This document shows, one piece after another, positions 55,291-63,827 of a stretch of 64,000 nt of DNA. Every line of letters begins with the position of its first letter. The stretch's first letter is position 1. The notes under the pieces are model-generated. The model saw only the letters and a list, made by a program, of their open reading frames with translations, did no database searches and was not told the origin of the DNA. The position numbers and the translations under genes are program-made. Source of the stretch: Granulicella mallensis (lineage in GTDB: Bacteria; Acidobacteriota; Terriglobia; Terriglobales; Acidobacteriaceae); assembly GCF_014203225.1 (NCBI RefSeq), contig NZ_JACHIO010000015.1:62001-126000 (forward strand). Reading direction: 5' to 3'.

Positions 55291-56565
55291 TTAAGGCTTG
55301 GTGATTATGGATGTCAGTATAAAGGTTACCGTGTGATGGGCTCGGTCGCGTTGCTCGGCAATCCTGGTCGTTTTCAGTGCTTGCTGATCTTTCAGTGTGC
55401 GGAAGATCTCCTGCTGGACCTCCCGGTCGGCCAACACACCGGCCTTCAGTTTGGGGTCGTGTGCGAACGCAGACTGTTGACTGGCGGGCAGCGCGGAGCT
55501 GTCCACGCCGGCAAGGTGATAGACCTCACCTACTGTAATCGCGAAGGAATAAGCAACGGTATGTGCGGCGCTGTTCTTGTTCGCGCTGGGTTTGACCACG
55601 GCATCGAGAAAGCCCTGGTCCGTATACGCTCTCTGCAGCAAACCCTTCCCGATCCGCAAGGCCATGGGTGAGGCAGGATCTCCCACCTTGATCTCCGTGG
55701 TCTTCTCCTGCTCAGCGTGTGAAAGAGGAGCAGCAGCCTGGATATCGATCTGGGCAACGCGATAGATCTCCCCTTCGCGTACGGTTGTGCTGGCATCGAC
55801 CACAAACCGGTTTCCATCCTTGCGAGGCACGGTAAAGGCCGGAGGATCTGTCGCGATGTCGAGATATCCAGCATCCTGAGAGAGGTCGGCGATGTTGTCG
55901 CGGATGGCCTTGGAGGTCTCGTAGAGATCAAGGTCTTGCCCGGAGAGCGCGCGTTGAACCTCTACGAGCTTTGGAGCCAGGGCAGGCGATACGCCTTGCA
56001 GATGGATCTCGCCCAGAACGATTTGCGGGCTTGAGATGAGTAGCGTGTTGGCGGCGATCGATCCATCGGGACCGCCGGCAGTCTGCATCGCCGTTACCTT
56101 CGCATCGACGCCTTTCTCGCGCAGAAGATCGGTGAGAGCCGCTTCTACCTGGTCGGGGAGATTTCCGCTAAGGGGCATCGTGCCGTGAAAGAGGGGGACG
56201 CGTGCTTCAACCAGTTGTTCGAGTTCGGCGGGCTGCCACCAGGTGAAGTTGGCATAGTGCACCGGCTGCGACTGGCTGGCTGCGGCAGCGGTCAGCTTGA
56301 AGACCAGCGCGTCGCTGTTCACGGTATAGCTCAGGTCGGTGAACATGCCGGTGTCCGCGATTCGCTGTAGCGCGGCTTCAATCTCCTGTTTTGAAAGCGT
56401 CCCGGGTTTGAGGGCGGCGATGCGAAGGAGATTGGCGGTATCGGCATCTCCTGCGCCTTCAATGCGGATCTGCTTCGGGGTGTAGGTCTGGGCGGAGAGA
56501 GGCAGTGTGCAGAAGAGGCAGAGCACGAGAGCTAAGGCAGAGAGTGCACGAAAAAAGGCTTGCAT
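55291..56565 (-). CDS. POTRA-repeat protein without beta-barrel (paralog 2)
   Basis: The 424-residue protein has a signal peptide (FFRALSALALVLCLFCTLPL) and POTRA-like units: PKQIRIEGAGDADTANLL (about 30-47), RIADTGMFTDLSYTVNSDAL, VLGEIHLQGVSPALAPKLVE, YRVAQIDIQAAAPLSHAEQE and YHLAGVDSSALPASQQSAFA. The end HHTVTFILTSIITKP matches the end of paralog 1 in position. FHGTMPLSGNLPDQVEAAL here aligns with FQGQLPDAGNQPDAINAAI there. The two are an ancient tandem duplication, probably cotranscribed. Confidence 0.75.
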   Translation of the reverse strand: MQAFFRALSALALVLCLFCTLPLSAQTYTPKQIRIEGAGDADTANLLRIAALKPGTLSKQEIEAALQRIADTGMFTDLSYTVNSDALVFKLTAAAASQSQPVHYANFTWWQPAELEQLVEARVPLFHGTMPLSGNLPDQVEAALTDLLREKGVDAKVTAMQTAGGPDGSIAANTLLISSPQIVLGEIHLQGVSPALAPKLVEVQRALSGQDLDLYETSKAIRDNIADLSQDAGYLDIATDPPAFTVPRKDGNRFVVDASTTVREGEIYRVAQIDIQAAAPLSHAEQEKTTEIKVGDPASPMALRIGKGLLQRAYTDQGFLDAVVKPSANKNSAAHTVAYSFAITVGEVYHLAGVDSSALPASQQSAFAHDPKLKAGVLADREVQQEIFRTLKDQQALKTTRIAEQRDRAHHTVTFILTSIITKP

Positions 56566-57205
56566 GGGAAGAAAGGAGAAATCCTCAATAAAAATAAATT
56601 GGAATAAGTTAGCAATCGCCGTTCACTGATTTCTGTTCTACGCGTCACGAGTGTATCGCCTAAGCGCAAGTTTTCTGAGGAGTTTTGTATGAATAAATTC
56701 ATGGTCTCTTCGTGATCCGCTTTATGCAGTCCGACAGGGTGTATCCCTCTGAATCCGTCACACCCCTTCCGGTCACAATCCTGATTCATCTTAAGTACAG
56801 GAGCTCACTTACAAAGTGGGCAGTTTGTTTTTAACCAGTCTTGGATAACCAGTCTTGTAAACACGGTAGCGAAGAGTGCTTGTCGATTCGATCGGATGAC
56901 AGGATCATCCCCTGGCAGATTTTTTTGTAACGTTTTCGTTACGCCCCACACTATCGAGATATGAAGCGGGAAGCGAAGCGTCAATGCTCGTATTTCTGTT
57001 TCAACCCGTGTCCTTCTTCTCTCCCGATTCCAGGAATCTGGTTCTCAATTCCTGGCTAACTGGCGGTATGTTTTTGCGCGGGTAAACGAAATGGAAGCAA
57101 GGGTATGACTTCTTTTTTGTTCTCAAACGGTCTTCTTTGCTGCATCCCGAAATCTCGTTTCAGGTATTCCGAGAACGGTAGAAAAAATCTCCGAGGAGGA
57201 TGTTT
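56566..57205 (+). promoter_or_regulatory. Long gene-free region upstream of the unknown operon
   Basis: No gene is supported in these 640 bases. Two features stand out. A 14-bp tandem direct repeat (TAACCAGTCTTGGA at 56832-56845, TAACCAGTCTTGTA at 56846-56859) is one. The inverted repeat GTAACG-TTTT-CGTTAC at 56927-56942 is the other. Both look like binding sites for a regulator and could serve the operon at 57206 or the divergent POTRA genes. Confidence 0.45.
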
Positions 57206-58024
57206 ATGGAAAATGCTGCCGAAATTTCAAGAAATGCGGCCTCAAGTTCGAGGTGGTCCCTCTGCTCGGCTCGTCCTAAAAGCCGCAGCGGTTGCTGCCT
57301 GAAGGTGCCGCAACAGATCGTCCACGATCCTGATCCCGCTACCTACGATCAGCAACTCGTCTTCTCCACGGGTGGAGCTCCGACCTTCAATAGTCCCGAT
57401 CTCAATACCGTGGACCTCTGGCCGCTGCGCCCCATCCCCATCCTTACGGCGACCGTGCGCAACCTCTCCTCCGAGACCTCGGCAAACAATACCCGCATAG
57501 ATCTCAGTTGGAGCGCATGGGGTATCGGCATGCCGCGCACCGCCATTGGCTCGACCTTCGTCAATCTGGCCCGAGCGGGCTATGCGGGTGCAGAGACAAC
57601 GCTCTCGTGGCCCACGCCTCCAGTCGTTACCGCGGCTGGCCGCTACGGCATCTTCGTCAGCATTGTTCATCCCTACGACACCGATCCTTACAACAACAAC
57701 GGCGAACAGACCATGGATGGCTTTCAAACCAGCACAGGCCGCTCCAGGACCTTCGTCGTTCCGGTTCGCAATCCCACCGGCTCAACCCAAACCATTGATC
57801 TCACCACGGGCCCGGCACAGGTCGCTCCCTGGACCACCGTTGTCCCCTCCACCCTCACCCTGGCTGCCGGTGCGCAACAGGACGTCATGGTCCACATCAA
57901 CATACCCTCTTCCGTTCCGCCCTCACCTTCCGGAACCCTGGTCAGCGCGGGCGTCGATGTCCTCGCAACGATCGGCGGAGTCTATCTGGGCGGAATTAAC
58001 ATCGCCATCCTCTTCGACGCTTAA
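57206..58024 (+). CDS. Ig-like-fold protein of unknown function (operon gene 1)
   Basis: The 272-residue product starts at ATG 57206, 6 nt after AGGAGG. After a Ser/Arg/Cys-rich N-terminus without a signal peptide comes a beta-rich body: LWPLRPIPILTATVRNLSSE, TRIDLSWSAWGIGMPRTAIG, VTAAGRYGIFVSIVHPYDTD, then a second beta-sandwich (RTFVVPVRNPTGSTQTIDLT to VHINIPSSVPPSP). The pattern resembles CARDB or other Ig-like domains. I do not recognise the family. It is the first of four genes with close or overlapping ends (57206-60135). Confidence 0.65.
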   Translation: MENAAEISRNAASSSRWSLCSARPKSRSGCCLKVPQQIVHDPDPATYDQQLVFSTGGAPTFNSPDLNTVDLWPLRPIPILTATVRNLSSETSANNTRIDLSWSAWGIGMPRTAIGSTFVNLARAGYAGAETTLSWPTPPVVTAAGRYGIFVSIVHPYDTDPYNNNGEQTMDGFQTSTGRSRTFVVPVRNPTGSTQTIDLTTGPAQVAPWTTVVPSTLTLAAGAQQDVMVHINIPSSVPPSPSGTLVSAGVDVLATIGGVYLGGINIAILFDA

Positions 58025-58034
58025 GGAGTCACCT

Positions 58035-58436
58035 ATGAACACAAGAATTTGTACGCGAATGGGTCTGATAGCCGGTGGCTTTGTCGGGGTGCTTGTCTCC
58101 CTGGTGAACACGCAATCCAACTGCTGCGGCAACCCCGTCTTTCACGCCACCTTTGCCCAACTGGCTATGGATGGCCTCGTCGTCGCACTCATCGCCGCCT
58201 TTCTCACCGCGGCGTTCATCTGCCTGGTTAGCCATCTACCCGTCAAGCCAGTCTTTCTACTCGCCCTTTACATCGGAGTCGTCACCGGCGTTCTGCTCGG
58301 ATGGCTGGCTTACCACATCCACAATCCTGGTCTGGCGCTGGCTGTCTGTGCCTATCTCGGAGCAGCCCTGGGCTCGCTCGTCTGCCGCATCCTTTGCGGT
58401 GACGCCGGCGCCCTGAGAACGGTAGGTGCGCGATGA
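58035..58436 (+). CDS. Four-helix membrane protein (operon gene 2)
   Basis: ATG 58035 follows AAGGAG by 6 nt, 10 nt after gene 1. The 133-residue protein has four hydrophobic segments: LIAGGFVGVLVSLVNT (about 11-26), LAMDGLVVALIAAFLTAAFI, FLLALYIGVVTGVLLGWLAY and LALAVCAYLGAALGSLVCRI. A CC pair follows helix 1 (SNCCGNP) and a C-x3-C pair ends helix 4. I do not recognise the family. It overlaps gene 3 by four bases (ATGA). Confidence 0.65.
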   Translation: MNTRICTRMGLIAGGFVGVLVSLVNTQSNCCGNPVFHATFAQLAMDGLVVALIAAFLTAAFICLVSHLPVKPVFLLALYIGVVTGVLLGWLAYHIHNPGLALAVCAYLGAALGSLVCRILCGDAGALRTVGAR

Positions 58437-59401
58437 GTACTATGGCTCCAGCTTGCGGCGCCCAGCAGCCCGGCAATATTCCTACTCCCTTCGATTGGTG
58501 GCCTTTCGTAGCCGCGCCTATTATTGGCGGCGCTCTGGTCTATGTCTGGACGAACGGCATTCCCATCATTAACGGGATCGTCGGCGCTAGCGGTGCCGCA
58601 CTCGGCTTCTCCACGCTCACCGGCGGAGCCGCGGGTGCTGCCAGCATCGCTACCCTCGTCCTCTACTACGTGCTCAAGGCAGATGGCTGCATCCGCTCCG
58701 TTCCCAAGGGAGCGAACATCTGCTTCTCGGGCATCGTCAACGACACCACCGACGAGAACTCTACGGCTGTTGACATCCTCGCCCCCTTCGCGATGGGCCC
58801 AGCCGGCGTCTTCGATGTCGTGGTCAAGTCGACGTACTGGCACTATGTGACCGATGACTCCTTCTGGGTCTATTGCGACGATGCGGGCGCAGCCATGCTC
58901 CCCTGTCTGGTCAAGAGCGAGACTGCCTGCGGAGGCCATATCGGTTCTCTGGTCGGCGTCACCGTTGGCGCCATCGGCGGCGTCATCCTCGGCTACTTGG
59001 CTGCAGCCGCAGTGGGCATCGCGATCGGTTGTACCGCCACCGGGTTCTTCTATTTGCTCTGCCTGATCATTGCTTTCATCATCGCCGCTATCGTTGCTGC
59101 CGTCGTGGCCTATGCCGGGGCCGTCATCGGCGGAGCGGCCGGAGAAGGCATCGCTGCCGCTGCCAACGCCAACGATCCTGTTGTCAAGGCCTGGAAAGGT
59201 CTCAGTCCCGGCGACATCGTGACTGTCCAGGGGAATTGGGTCACCGACGATTCCCTGGGCAACAACGAGATCTTTTACACCACCAGCATCAACCGGACAG
59301 GCAACGTCGGCTCGCCAGGCCCTTACACCACGGCACAGGCAGACGACGCTATCCCGTCCGACGACTGCAATTCCAATTCCAACCCGCCGCCGCCCAGGTA
59401 A
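58433..59401 (+). CDS. Gly/Ala-zipper membrane protein (operon gene 3)
   Basis: The 322-residue protein contains an N-terminal WWPFVAAPIIGGALVYVW segment, a Gly/Ala-rich stretch (GASGAALGFSTLTGGAAGAA), a soluble middle part with several Cys, a long block of hydrophobic Gly-zipper helices (GVTVGAIGGVILGYLAAAAV to AYAGAVIGGAAGEGIAAAAN, about 184-253), and a small C-terminal domain (GLSPGDIVTVQGNWVTDDSL). The hydrophobic block resembles glycine-zipper pores or coats, but no family is recognised. It is cotranslated with gene 2. Confidence 0.65.
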   Translation: MSTMAPACGAQQPGNIPTPFDWWPFVAAPIIGGALVYVWTNGIPIINGIVGASGAALGFSTLTGGAAGAASIATLVLYYVLKADGCIRSVPKGANICFSGIVNDTTDENSTAVDILAPFAMGPAGVFDVVVKSTYWHYVTDDSFWVYCDDAGAAMLPCLVKSETACGGHIGSLVGVTVGAIGGVILGYLAAAAVGIAIGCTATGFFYLLCLIIAFIIAAIVAAVVAYAGAVIGGAAGEGIAAAANANDPVVKAWKGLSPGDIVTVQGNWVTDDSLGNNEIFYTTSINRTGNVGSPGPYTTAQADDAIPSDDCNSNSNPPPPR

Positions 59402-59598
59402 CCGCTGGACAAAGGGACAAAGGAATCTGCTTGAGCCGTGCTGTGCTTTTTGCAAATCGGCTCAGGCAGGATTGCAGTGGTTCTCCAATCGGTGCAGAGA
59501 GAAATCACCGGGACGGAGTGGCTGTTCTCTCAAGAAAAGGCCGCTCTGCACAAAGTTGGAAGTGCTCAATCATTCGATGGAAGAAAGGTTTTCAGAGT

Positions 59599-60135
59599 AT
59601 GTCATGCCCTTGCAGCAGCACGAATTCGAGATCGGGACCGGCAAGATTCCCCTCATCCGGAAGCCTGCCGACCCTGTCTGATATCAAGGCATTTCGCTCC
59701 GGGCAGCCCGCCGTGCCTTACGTGGTACATAGGCCGGCAGACCTGCGCATGCTTCTCCGCCCACAAGCCATTCTGCGTCCTTTTCTCAAGCCAGGAGTTT
59801 TAGTCAGGATTCCTGAACTCTCTCCAGCCGAGTGCCAGGCCTGGGAGCAACGCCTCACTCCGCTCGTCCAGGAGTGCGGTTGCAACGCCGGCGCCCTTGC
59901 CGTGGGTATCTTCCTGGCCCTATCCGTCCTGGCCCTTTTCTTCACTAACATCCCCGACGACTTTCGTTTTCCCTTGCAAACCTATCTCATCGGCTCCGCA
60001 TGCTTCGTGGCTGGCCTCATCCTGAGCGCCTTCCTCGGAAAGCTGAGCGGGCAGGTGCTGGCGGCCCTGCGCCTTCATCGCGCCTGTCAGGAACTGGAGA
60101 CAGCCTTGAACCTGCAGCCCGGACCAAGCCGTTGA
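59599..60135 (+). CDS. Membrane protein of unknown function (operon gene 4)
   Basis: The 178-residue product starts at ATG 59599, about 200 nt after gene 3. Its N-terminus is Ser/Pro/Cys-rich (SCPCSSTNSRSGPARFPSSG). A soluble part (LRPFLKPGVLVRIPELSPAE) is followed by two membrane helices (ALAVGIFLALSVLALFFTNI; YLIGSACFVAGLILSAFLGK) and a short helix. I do not recognise the family. The gap before it holds no other gene that I can support, so it may be a separate unit. Confidence 0.55.
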   Translation: MSCPCSSTNSRSGPARFPSSGSLPTLSDIKAFRSGQPAVPYVVHRPADLRMLLRPQAILRPFLKPGVLVRIPELSPAECQAWEQRLTPLVQECGCNAGALAVGIFLALSVLALFFTNIPDDFRFPLQTYLIGSACFVAGLILSAFLGKLSGQVLAALRLHRACQELETALNLQPGPSR

Positions 60136-60235
60136 AAGCATTTACGGCACCCGTTCGACTGCACGCGGGACAGGCTTTAAACTCGTGCCCTTAACAAGCG
60201 TGTCATCGAAACTTTATTCGAAGGTTCGGCCGAAC

Positions 60236-60467
60236 TTTTGTTTTGAAGGGGCGGAGCTTCAGCTCCGCCGTTGGTACAACACAGGACGTAAAGCGGCTTC
60301 AGCCGAGGAGGGAACGATGTCTATTGGAGCAGTGGCTCCGTCCCCTTGGAATCTCTTTGCTCTTCAGAAGCGCCTGGGTTTGCCCAGGTATCGTTCCCTC
60401 GGTGACTAAAGTCACTGAATCCGGCGGTTTCTAACGGCGGGGCTGAAGCCCCGCCCCTTCAAAGCCA
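60236..60467. repeat. Palindromic intergenic repeat, family B (copy 2)
   Basis: Outer arms TTGAAGGGGCGGAGCTTCAG and CTGAAGCCCCGCCCCTTCAA, with internal GCGGCTTCAGCCGAGGAGGG and GTGACTAAAGTCACTG. Same orientation as the copy at 16656. It fills the gap before the aldolase 3' end. Confidence 0.87.
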
Positions 60468-60497
60468 AAGTTCTGGGACAAGATTTGATAATGCTCT

Positions 60498-61490
60498 CTA
60501 CAGCGTGACGTTCAACTTCTTCGTCCAAGGTGTGGCTGCAGTGAGCGCCTTGTTCACGTTCTCGATGTTCTCGACGCCAACCGTGTTGAGCCAGTCGCGG
60601 AACGCGGCCTCACCCTTTACGGCGTAGATCGGGATGCCATCTTTCCAGGTCGCGCGGCCGCACAGAACGCCGTTGAACGCGACACCGGACTCACCGGCGA
60701 GCTCCAGGGTCTCGATGAACACCGGGTTCGAGACACCGGCCGAGAGATAGATGAACGGCTTCTCGGTGACGGCTGCCGCATCGCGGAAGTGCTGCAGGGC
60801 CTCTGCACGGGTGTAGGCGCTCTCGCCCTTGAAGGCCTTAGTGCCCGCGACATGCTCCATCACGATGGGCACTTCCACCTTCAGCACATCGACGCCGTAC
60901 TGGGGCTTGGAGAACTCGGTCATGGCACCGGCAACGATCGACGGCTTCTTGCGCGCATAGGCGACGGATTTTTCGTCGCCACCGTCGGCGTCGTAGCCGA
61001 CAAACTCGAGGAAGAAGGGGATGTCATGCGCCCGGCACTCATCGCCGATGCGCTCGATCCACGCATGCTTCAGGTCGTTGATGTGCGGCTTCTCGAAAGG
61101 GGTGTAGTAGAGCAGAATCTTGATGCAATCGGCTCCGGCATTCTTCAGACGCCGCACGCTCCATACATCGAGCAGGTCAGGCAGGCGGCCCGGAGTATTG
61201 GAGTCGTAGCCGGTCTTTTCATAGGCCAGCAGAAGGCCCTTGCCGTTGCGCTGCGCTGCTGCCGGGAGGCCGAACTCGGGGTCCAGCAGGATGGCGGAGG
61301 CATGCTTGGTGAGCACCTCGGTGACGAGGGTCTTGAAGACCTCGAGGTCGTGTGCGTCGGCGGCTGAGCCGCGTTCTTTGGCCAGCGACTTCTGCAGCGA
61401 TCCCCGCTGGTCCATGGCGGCGGCGGCAATGACGCCTCGCGCGTCGGAGACGGCCTTCAGGCCTGCGAGTTTTCCGGGAGTGATGGTCAT
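60498..61490 (-). CDS. Tagatose-1,6-bisphosphate aldolase-like enzyme (LacD family)
   Basis: The 330-residue protein starts at ATG 61490 (MTITPGKLAGLKAVSDARGV). It shows the class I LacD-type text: AAMDQRGSLQKSLAKE (about 24-39), ILLDPEFGLPAA, GADCIKILLYYTPFE (Lys of the barrel, about 141-155), DVLKVEVPIVMEHVAGTKAF (Lys, about 221-240) and FIYLSAGVSNPVF. It splits tagatose or fructose 1,6-bisphosphate into triose phosphates. The other tagatose-pathway genes are absent, so it may act as a general class I fructose-bisphosphate aldolase. It is flanked by two family B repeats. Confidence 0.85.
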   Translation of the reverse strand: MTITPGKLAGLKAVSDARGVIAAAAMDQRGSLQKSLAKERGSAADAHDLEVFKTLVTEVLTKHASAILLDPEFGLPAAAQRNGKGLLLAYEKTGYDSNTPGRLPDLLDVWSVRRLKNAGADCIKILLYYTPFEKPHINDLKHAWIERIGDECRAHDIPFFLEFVGYDADGGDEKSVAYARKKPSIVAGAMTEFSKPQYGVDVLKVEVPIVMEHVAGTKAFKGESAYTRAEALQHFRDAAAVTEKPFIYLSAGVSNPVFIETLELAGESGVAFNGVLCGRATWKDGIPIYAVKGEAAFRDWLNTVGVENIENVNKALTAATPWTKKLNVTL

Positions 61491-61694
61491 ATGGGCAGTA
61501 CCCCTCAAGGTTCGATTTCGACTGCGATTGTACACAGCGTCGGGGGGGCGGCGCACCCGGCAGTGTGCGGTGTTCGCGCGAGATGTTATCAGCACGTGAA
61601 TTATTTCCAGATGCCTTGACGCAAAGGGTGCCAGGGCGTGTCACCCTTTCGAAGGTTCAAGCTGAGCCTGAGAGCGGGGCCAGAGTTCAAGTTT

Positions 61695-61965
61695 TTGTTT
61701 TGAAGGGGCGGGGCTTCAGTCCCGCCGTTAGAAGCCACTGGATACAGTGACTTTAGTCACTGAGGGAATGGCTGCTGGGGCAAGCGAGTACTCTTCCGCT
61801 TGCAAGAGTGCCTGCCTGGTTGGGGAAAGGCAGGCTTTGATGAGCAGGCCAAAGGTATTCAATGGACAAAGCCGCTCGCTAGATTGACATCGTTCCCTCC
61901 GCGGCTGAAGCCGCTTTAGACGCTGCTTCAACGGCGGGGCTGAAGCCCCGCCCCTTCAAAGCGGG
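61695..61965. repeat. Palindromic intergenic repeat, family B (copy 3, inverted)
   Basis: Outer arms TTGAAGGGGCGGGGCTTCAG and CTGAAGCCCCGCCCCTTCAA are kept, but CAGTGACTTTAGTCACTG now comes first and GCGGCTGAAGCCGC second. It is inverted relative to 16656. Half-arms of the family E motif lie just outside (61616-61630, 62029-62046). No gene is supported between 61491 and 62072. Confidence 0.85.
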
Positions 61966-62072
61966 CAATCAGGCGAAGAGCTGGAACAACGTTCGATGAC
62001 GCGCCCTGGGAAACAGCGCTTTTCCCTTTGCGTACTTTGCGTCAAGGCTTTTACAACCGCAGGGTTTCTATA

Positions 62073-62819
62073 ATGGCTGGAATGGAAAAAGAAGAGTTGT
62101 TCCGTAGTGGTGGGCGGGCTGCCAGCCAGGCCCGTGCTTTGCGTTTAACGCCGGGGTTTGTTGCCACGGCAGAGGGTTCGGTGTTGATCGAGGTGGGTCA
62201 TACCCGCGTACTGTGCAATGCCACAGTCGAAAACGGCGTTCCGGGATGGATGCGCAACTCCGGCCGCGGCTGGGTAACGGCGGAGTACGGCATGCTGCCG
62301 CGCGCCACGCTGACCCGCACGGCCCGCGAGTCCGAGCGTGGCAAGATCGGTGGCCGTACTCACGAGATTCAGCGGCTCATCGGCCGCAGCCTGCGGTCGG
62401 TGGTCGATATGCGCCTGCTGGGCGAGCGCACCATCATCCTGGACTGCGATGTCCTGCAGGCCGATGGAGGAACGCGGACGGCAGCCATCACCGGGGCCTG
62501 CACGGCGCTGGCGCTGGCGCTGGGCAAACTGGTGCAGTCCGGTTCGCTCAAGGAGTCGCCGCTGAAGCAGATGGTGGCGGCCACCTCGGTGGGGATCGTC
62601 GATGGGCGTGTTCTGCTGGACCTGGCTTACGAGGAAGACTCGCGTGCCGAGGTGGACATGAACGTGGTCATGACAGCCGATGGCGGCCTGGTGGAGACCC
62701 AGGCAACGGCCGAGCGTGGAACCTACACGCGCGCCCAGTTGAACGAGATGCTGGACGTAGCTGCGGTGGGGATTGAGGAGCTGTTGAAGGCGCAGCGGGA
62801 CTGTTTGGCGCTGGCGTAG
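62073..62819 (+). CDS. rph: Ribonuclease PH
   Basis: RNase PH trims tRNA 3' ends by phosphorolysis. The 248-residue protein starts at ATG 62073. It has the family text [60 protein letters not shown] (about 71-90), [40 protein letters not shown] (phosphate-binding GGTRTAAI, about 140-147) and [15 protein letters not shown]. The length matches the family. Only repeats flank it. Confidence 0.96.
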   Translation: MAGMEKEELFRSGGRAASQARALRLTPGFVATAEGSVLIEVGHTRVLCNATVENGVPGWMRNSGRGWVTAEYGMLPRATLTRTARESERGKIGGRTHEIQRLIGRSLRSVVDMRLLGERTIILDCDVLQADGGTRTAAITGACTALALALGKLVQSGSLKESPLKQMVAATSVGIVDGRVLLDLAYEEDSRAEVDMNVVMTADGGLVETQATAERGTYTRAQLNEMLDVAAVGIEELLKAQRDCLALA

Positions 62820-62834
62820 AGTTGTTGTTGCTTG

Positions 62835-63003
62835 TTTTTCGTCATCATCCTGAGCCATAGGCGAAGGACCCCCGCATTGGATGCCACCACGGACGCCAGG
62901 AGAGACATCACCAATGCTTGTAGTGCGCTTTGCGTCTGTGCCACCACGCCAGAATGCGGGGGTCCTTCGTTCGCTACGCTCTCTCAAGGATGACGACGAA
63001 AAA
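62835..63003. repeat. Palindromic intergenic repeat, family C (copy 4)
   Basis: TTTTTCGTCATCATCCTGAG and AGGATGACGACGAAAAA are the outer arms, with GAAGGACCCCCGCATTGGAT facing AGAATGCGGGGGTCCTTCG-type text. It lies between rph and the zinc-finger gene. Confidence 0.82.
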
Positions 63004-63045
63004 CTAACAACAGCAAAAGCTGGTTTGTAACCACCGGAGGGATTC

Positions 63046-63312
63046 ATGAGTTGTCATCATTTCGACGATCTGAAACCAGTCAAGCGTTCATCCACCAGGG
63101 GCTGCGAAGAGTGCCTGAAGATGCACAGCTACTGGATCCACCTGCGCGAGTGTCTCGTCTGCGGCCATGTTGCCTGCTGCGACTCGTCGCCGAACAAGCA
63201 CGCGACCAAGCACTTTCATGCGACGAAGCATCCGGTAATGCGGTCTATCGAGCCGGATGAAAGCTGGGGTTGGTGTTTTGTCGACGAGGTTATGGTGGAG
63301 AGCGTCGAATAA
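63046..63312 (+). CDS. UBP-type zinc-finger protein
   Basis: The 88-residue protein is a stand-alone zf-UBP domain. It shows CHHFDDLKPVKRSSTRGCEE (C3, H4, C19), C22, ECLVCGHVACCDSSPNKHAT (C35, C38, C43), H51, HFHATKHPVMRSIEPDESWG and WCF. In eukaryotes this domain binds the ubiquitin C-terminus; bacterial copies have unknown partners, perhaps the C-terminal GG of sulfur carriers. AGGGATTC precedes the ATG. It lies 51 nt before the CDGSH gene on the same strand. Confidence 0.88.
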   Translation: MSCHHFDDLKPVKRSSTRGCEECLKMHSYWIHLRECLVCGHVACCDSSPNKHATKHFHATKHPVMRSIEPDESWGWCFVDEVMVESVE

Positions 63313-63363
63313 TATCCGCATGGGTGCCCCTGTTATTCTGGGCTTACACGGAGGGTTTTAGAA

Positions 63364-63591
63364 ATGGCAGAAGAAGCGGTTCATATTACGGTGCGGCCCA
63401 ATGGTCCACTGCGGGTAGAAGGTCACATCATTTTGAAGGATGCCGATGGCCAGGAATGGGACCTGACCGGCAAGCCGGCAGTCAGCCTCTGCCGTTGCGG
63501 CCTGAGCGAGAAGCGGCCTTTTTGCGATGGCGCGCACTCGCGGCAGAACTGGCAGTGCATGGCGACTCCAGGGAATCTCACTGGTAAATAG
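63364..63591 (+). CDS. CDGSH-type iron-sulfur protein
   Basis: The 75-residue protein has one CDGSH site, LCRCGLSEKRPFCDGAHSRQ (about 42-61): C43, C45, C54 and H58 bind a [2Fe-2S] cluster. The N-terminal half (VHITVRPNGPLRVEGHIILK, then GQEWDLTGKPAVS) is a small beta domain found in stand-alone bacterial CDGSH proteins. The role is probably redox or cluster transfer. It ends before a strong terminator and probably shares a transcript with the zinc-finger gene. Confidence 0.92.
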   Translation: MAEEAVHITVRPNGPLRVEGHIILKDADGQEWDLTGKPAVSLCRCGLSEKRPFCDGAHSRQNWQCMATPGNLTGK

Positions 63592-63624
63592 CTCGTCGCC
63601 GAGCCCCATTTTCCGGCAAATTGC

Positions 63625-63657
63625 CTTCACGGCCCTTTCAGGGGGCCGTGAAGTCGT
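63625..63657 (+). terminator. Terminator after the CDGSH gene
   Basis: CTTCACGGCCC (63625-63635) pairs with GGGCCGTGAAG (63643-63653); TCGTTTT follows. It lies 34 nt after the stop. Confidence 0.88.
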
Positions 63658-63827
63658 TTTGGCTCCCATAAAATAGCTTTATATCTTCGATAGAGGTTAG
63701 AAACTTTCGCGGTGCTGGTGCGTATCAAGAGTAGACACCTCTGTACGCTTTTCTTTCTGCACATGATTTTTGATTTGGATTAGGTGTCGGCGGTTCATCA
63801 ACCGCCGGGTACGTTAGGAGCTACGCG

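Noticed and set aside
57546-58034. Upstream extension of operon gene 2 across operon gene 1
   Set aside because: The open frame is a shadow of gene 1; the real start is ATG 58035, after a good AAGGAG.
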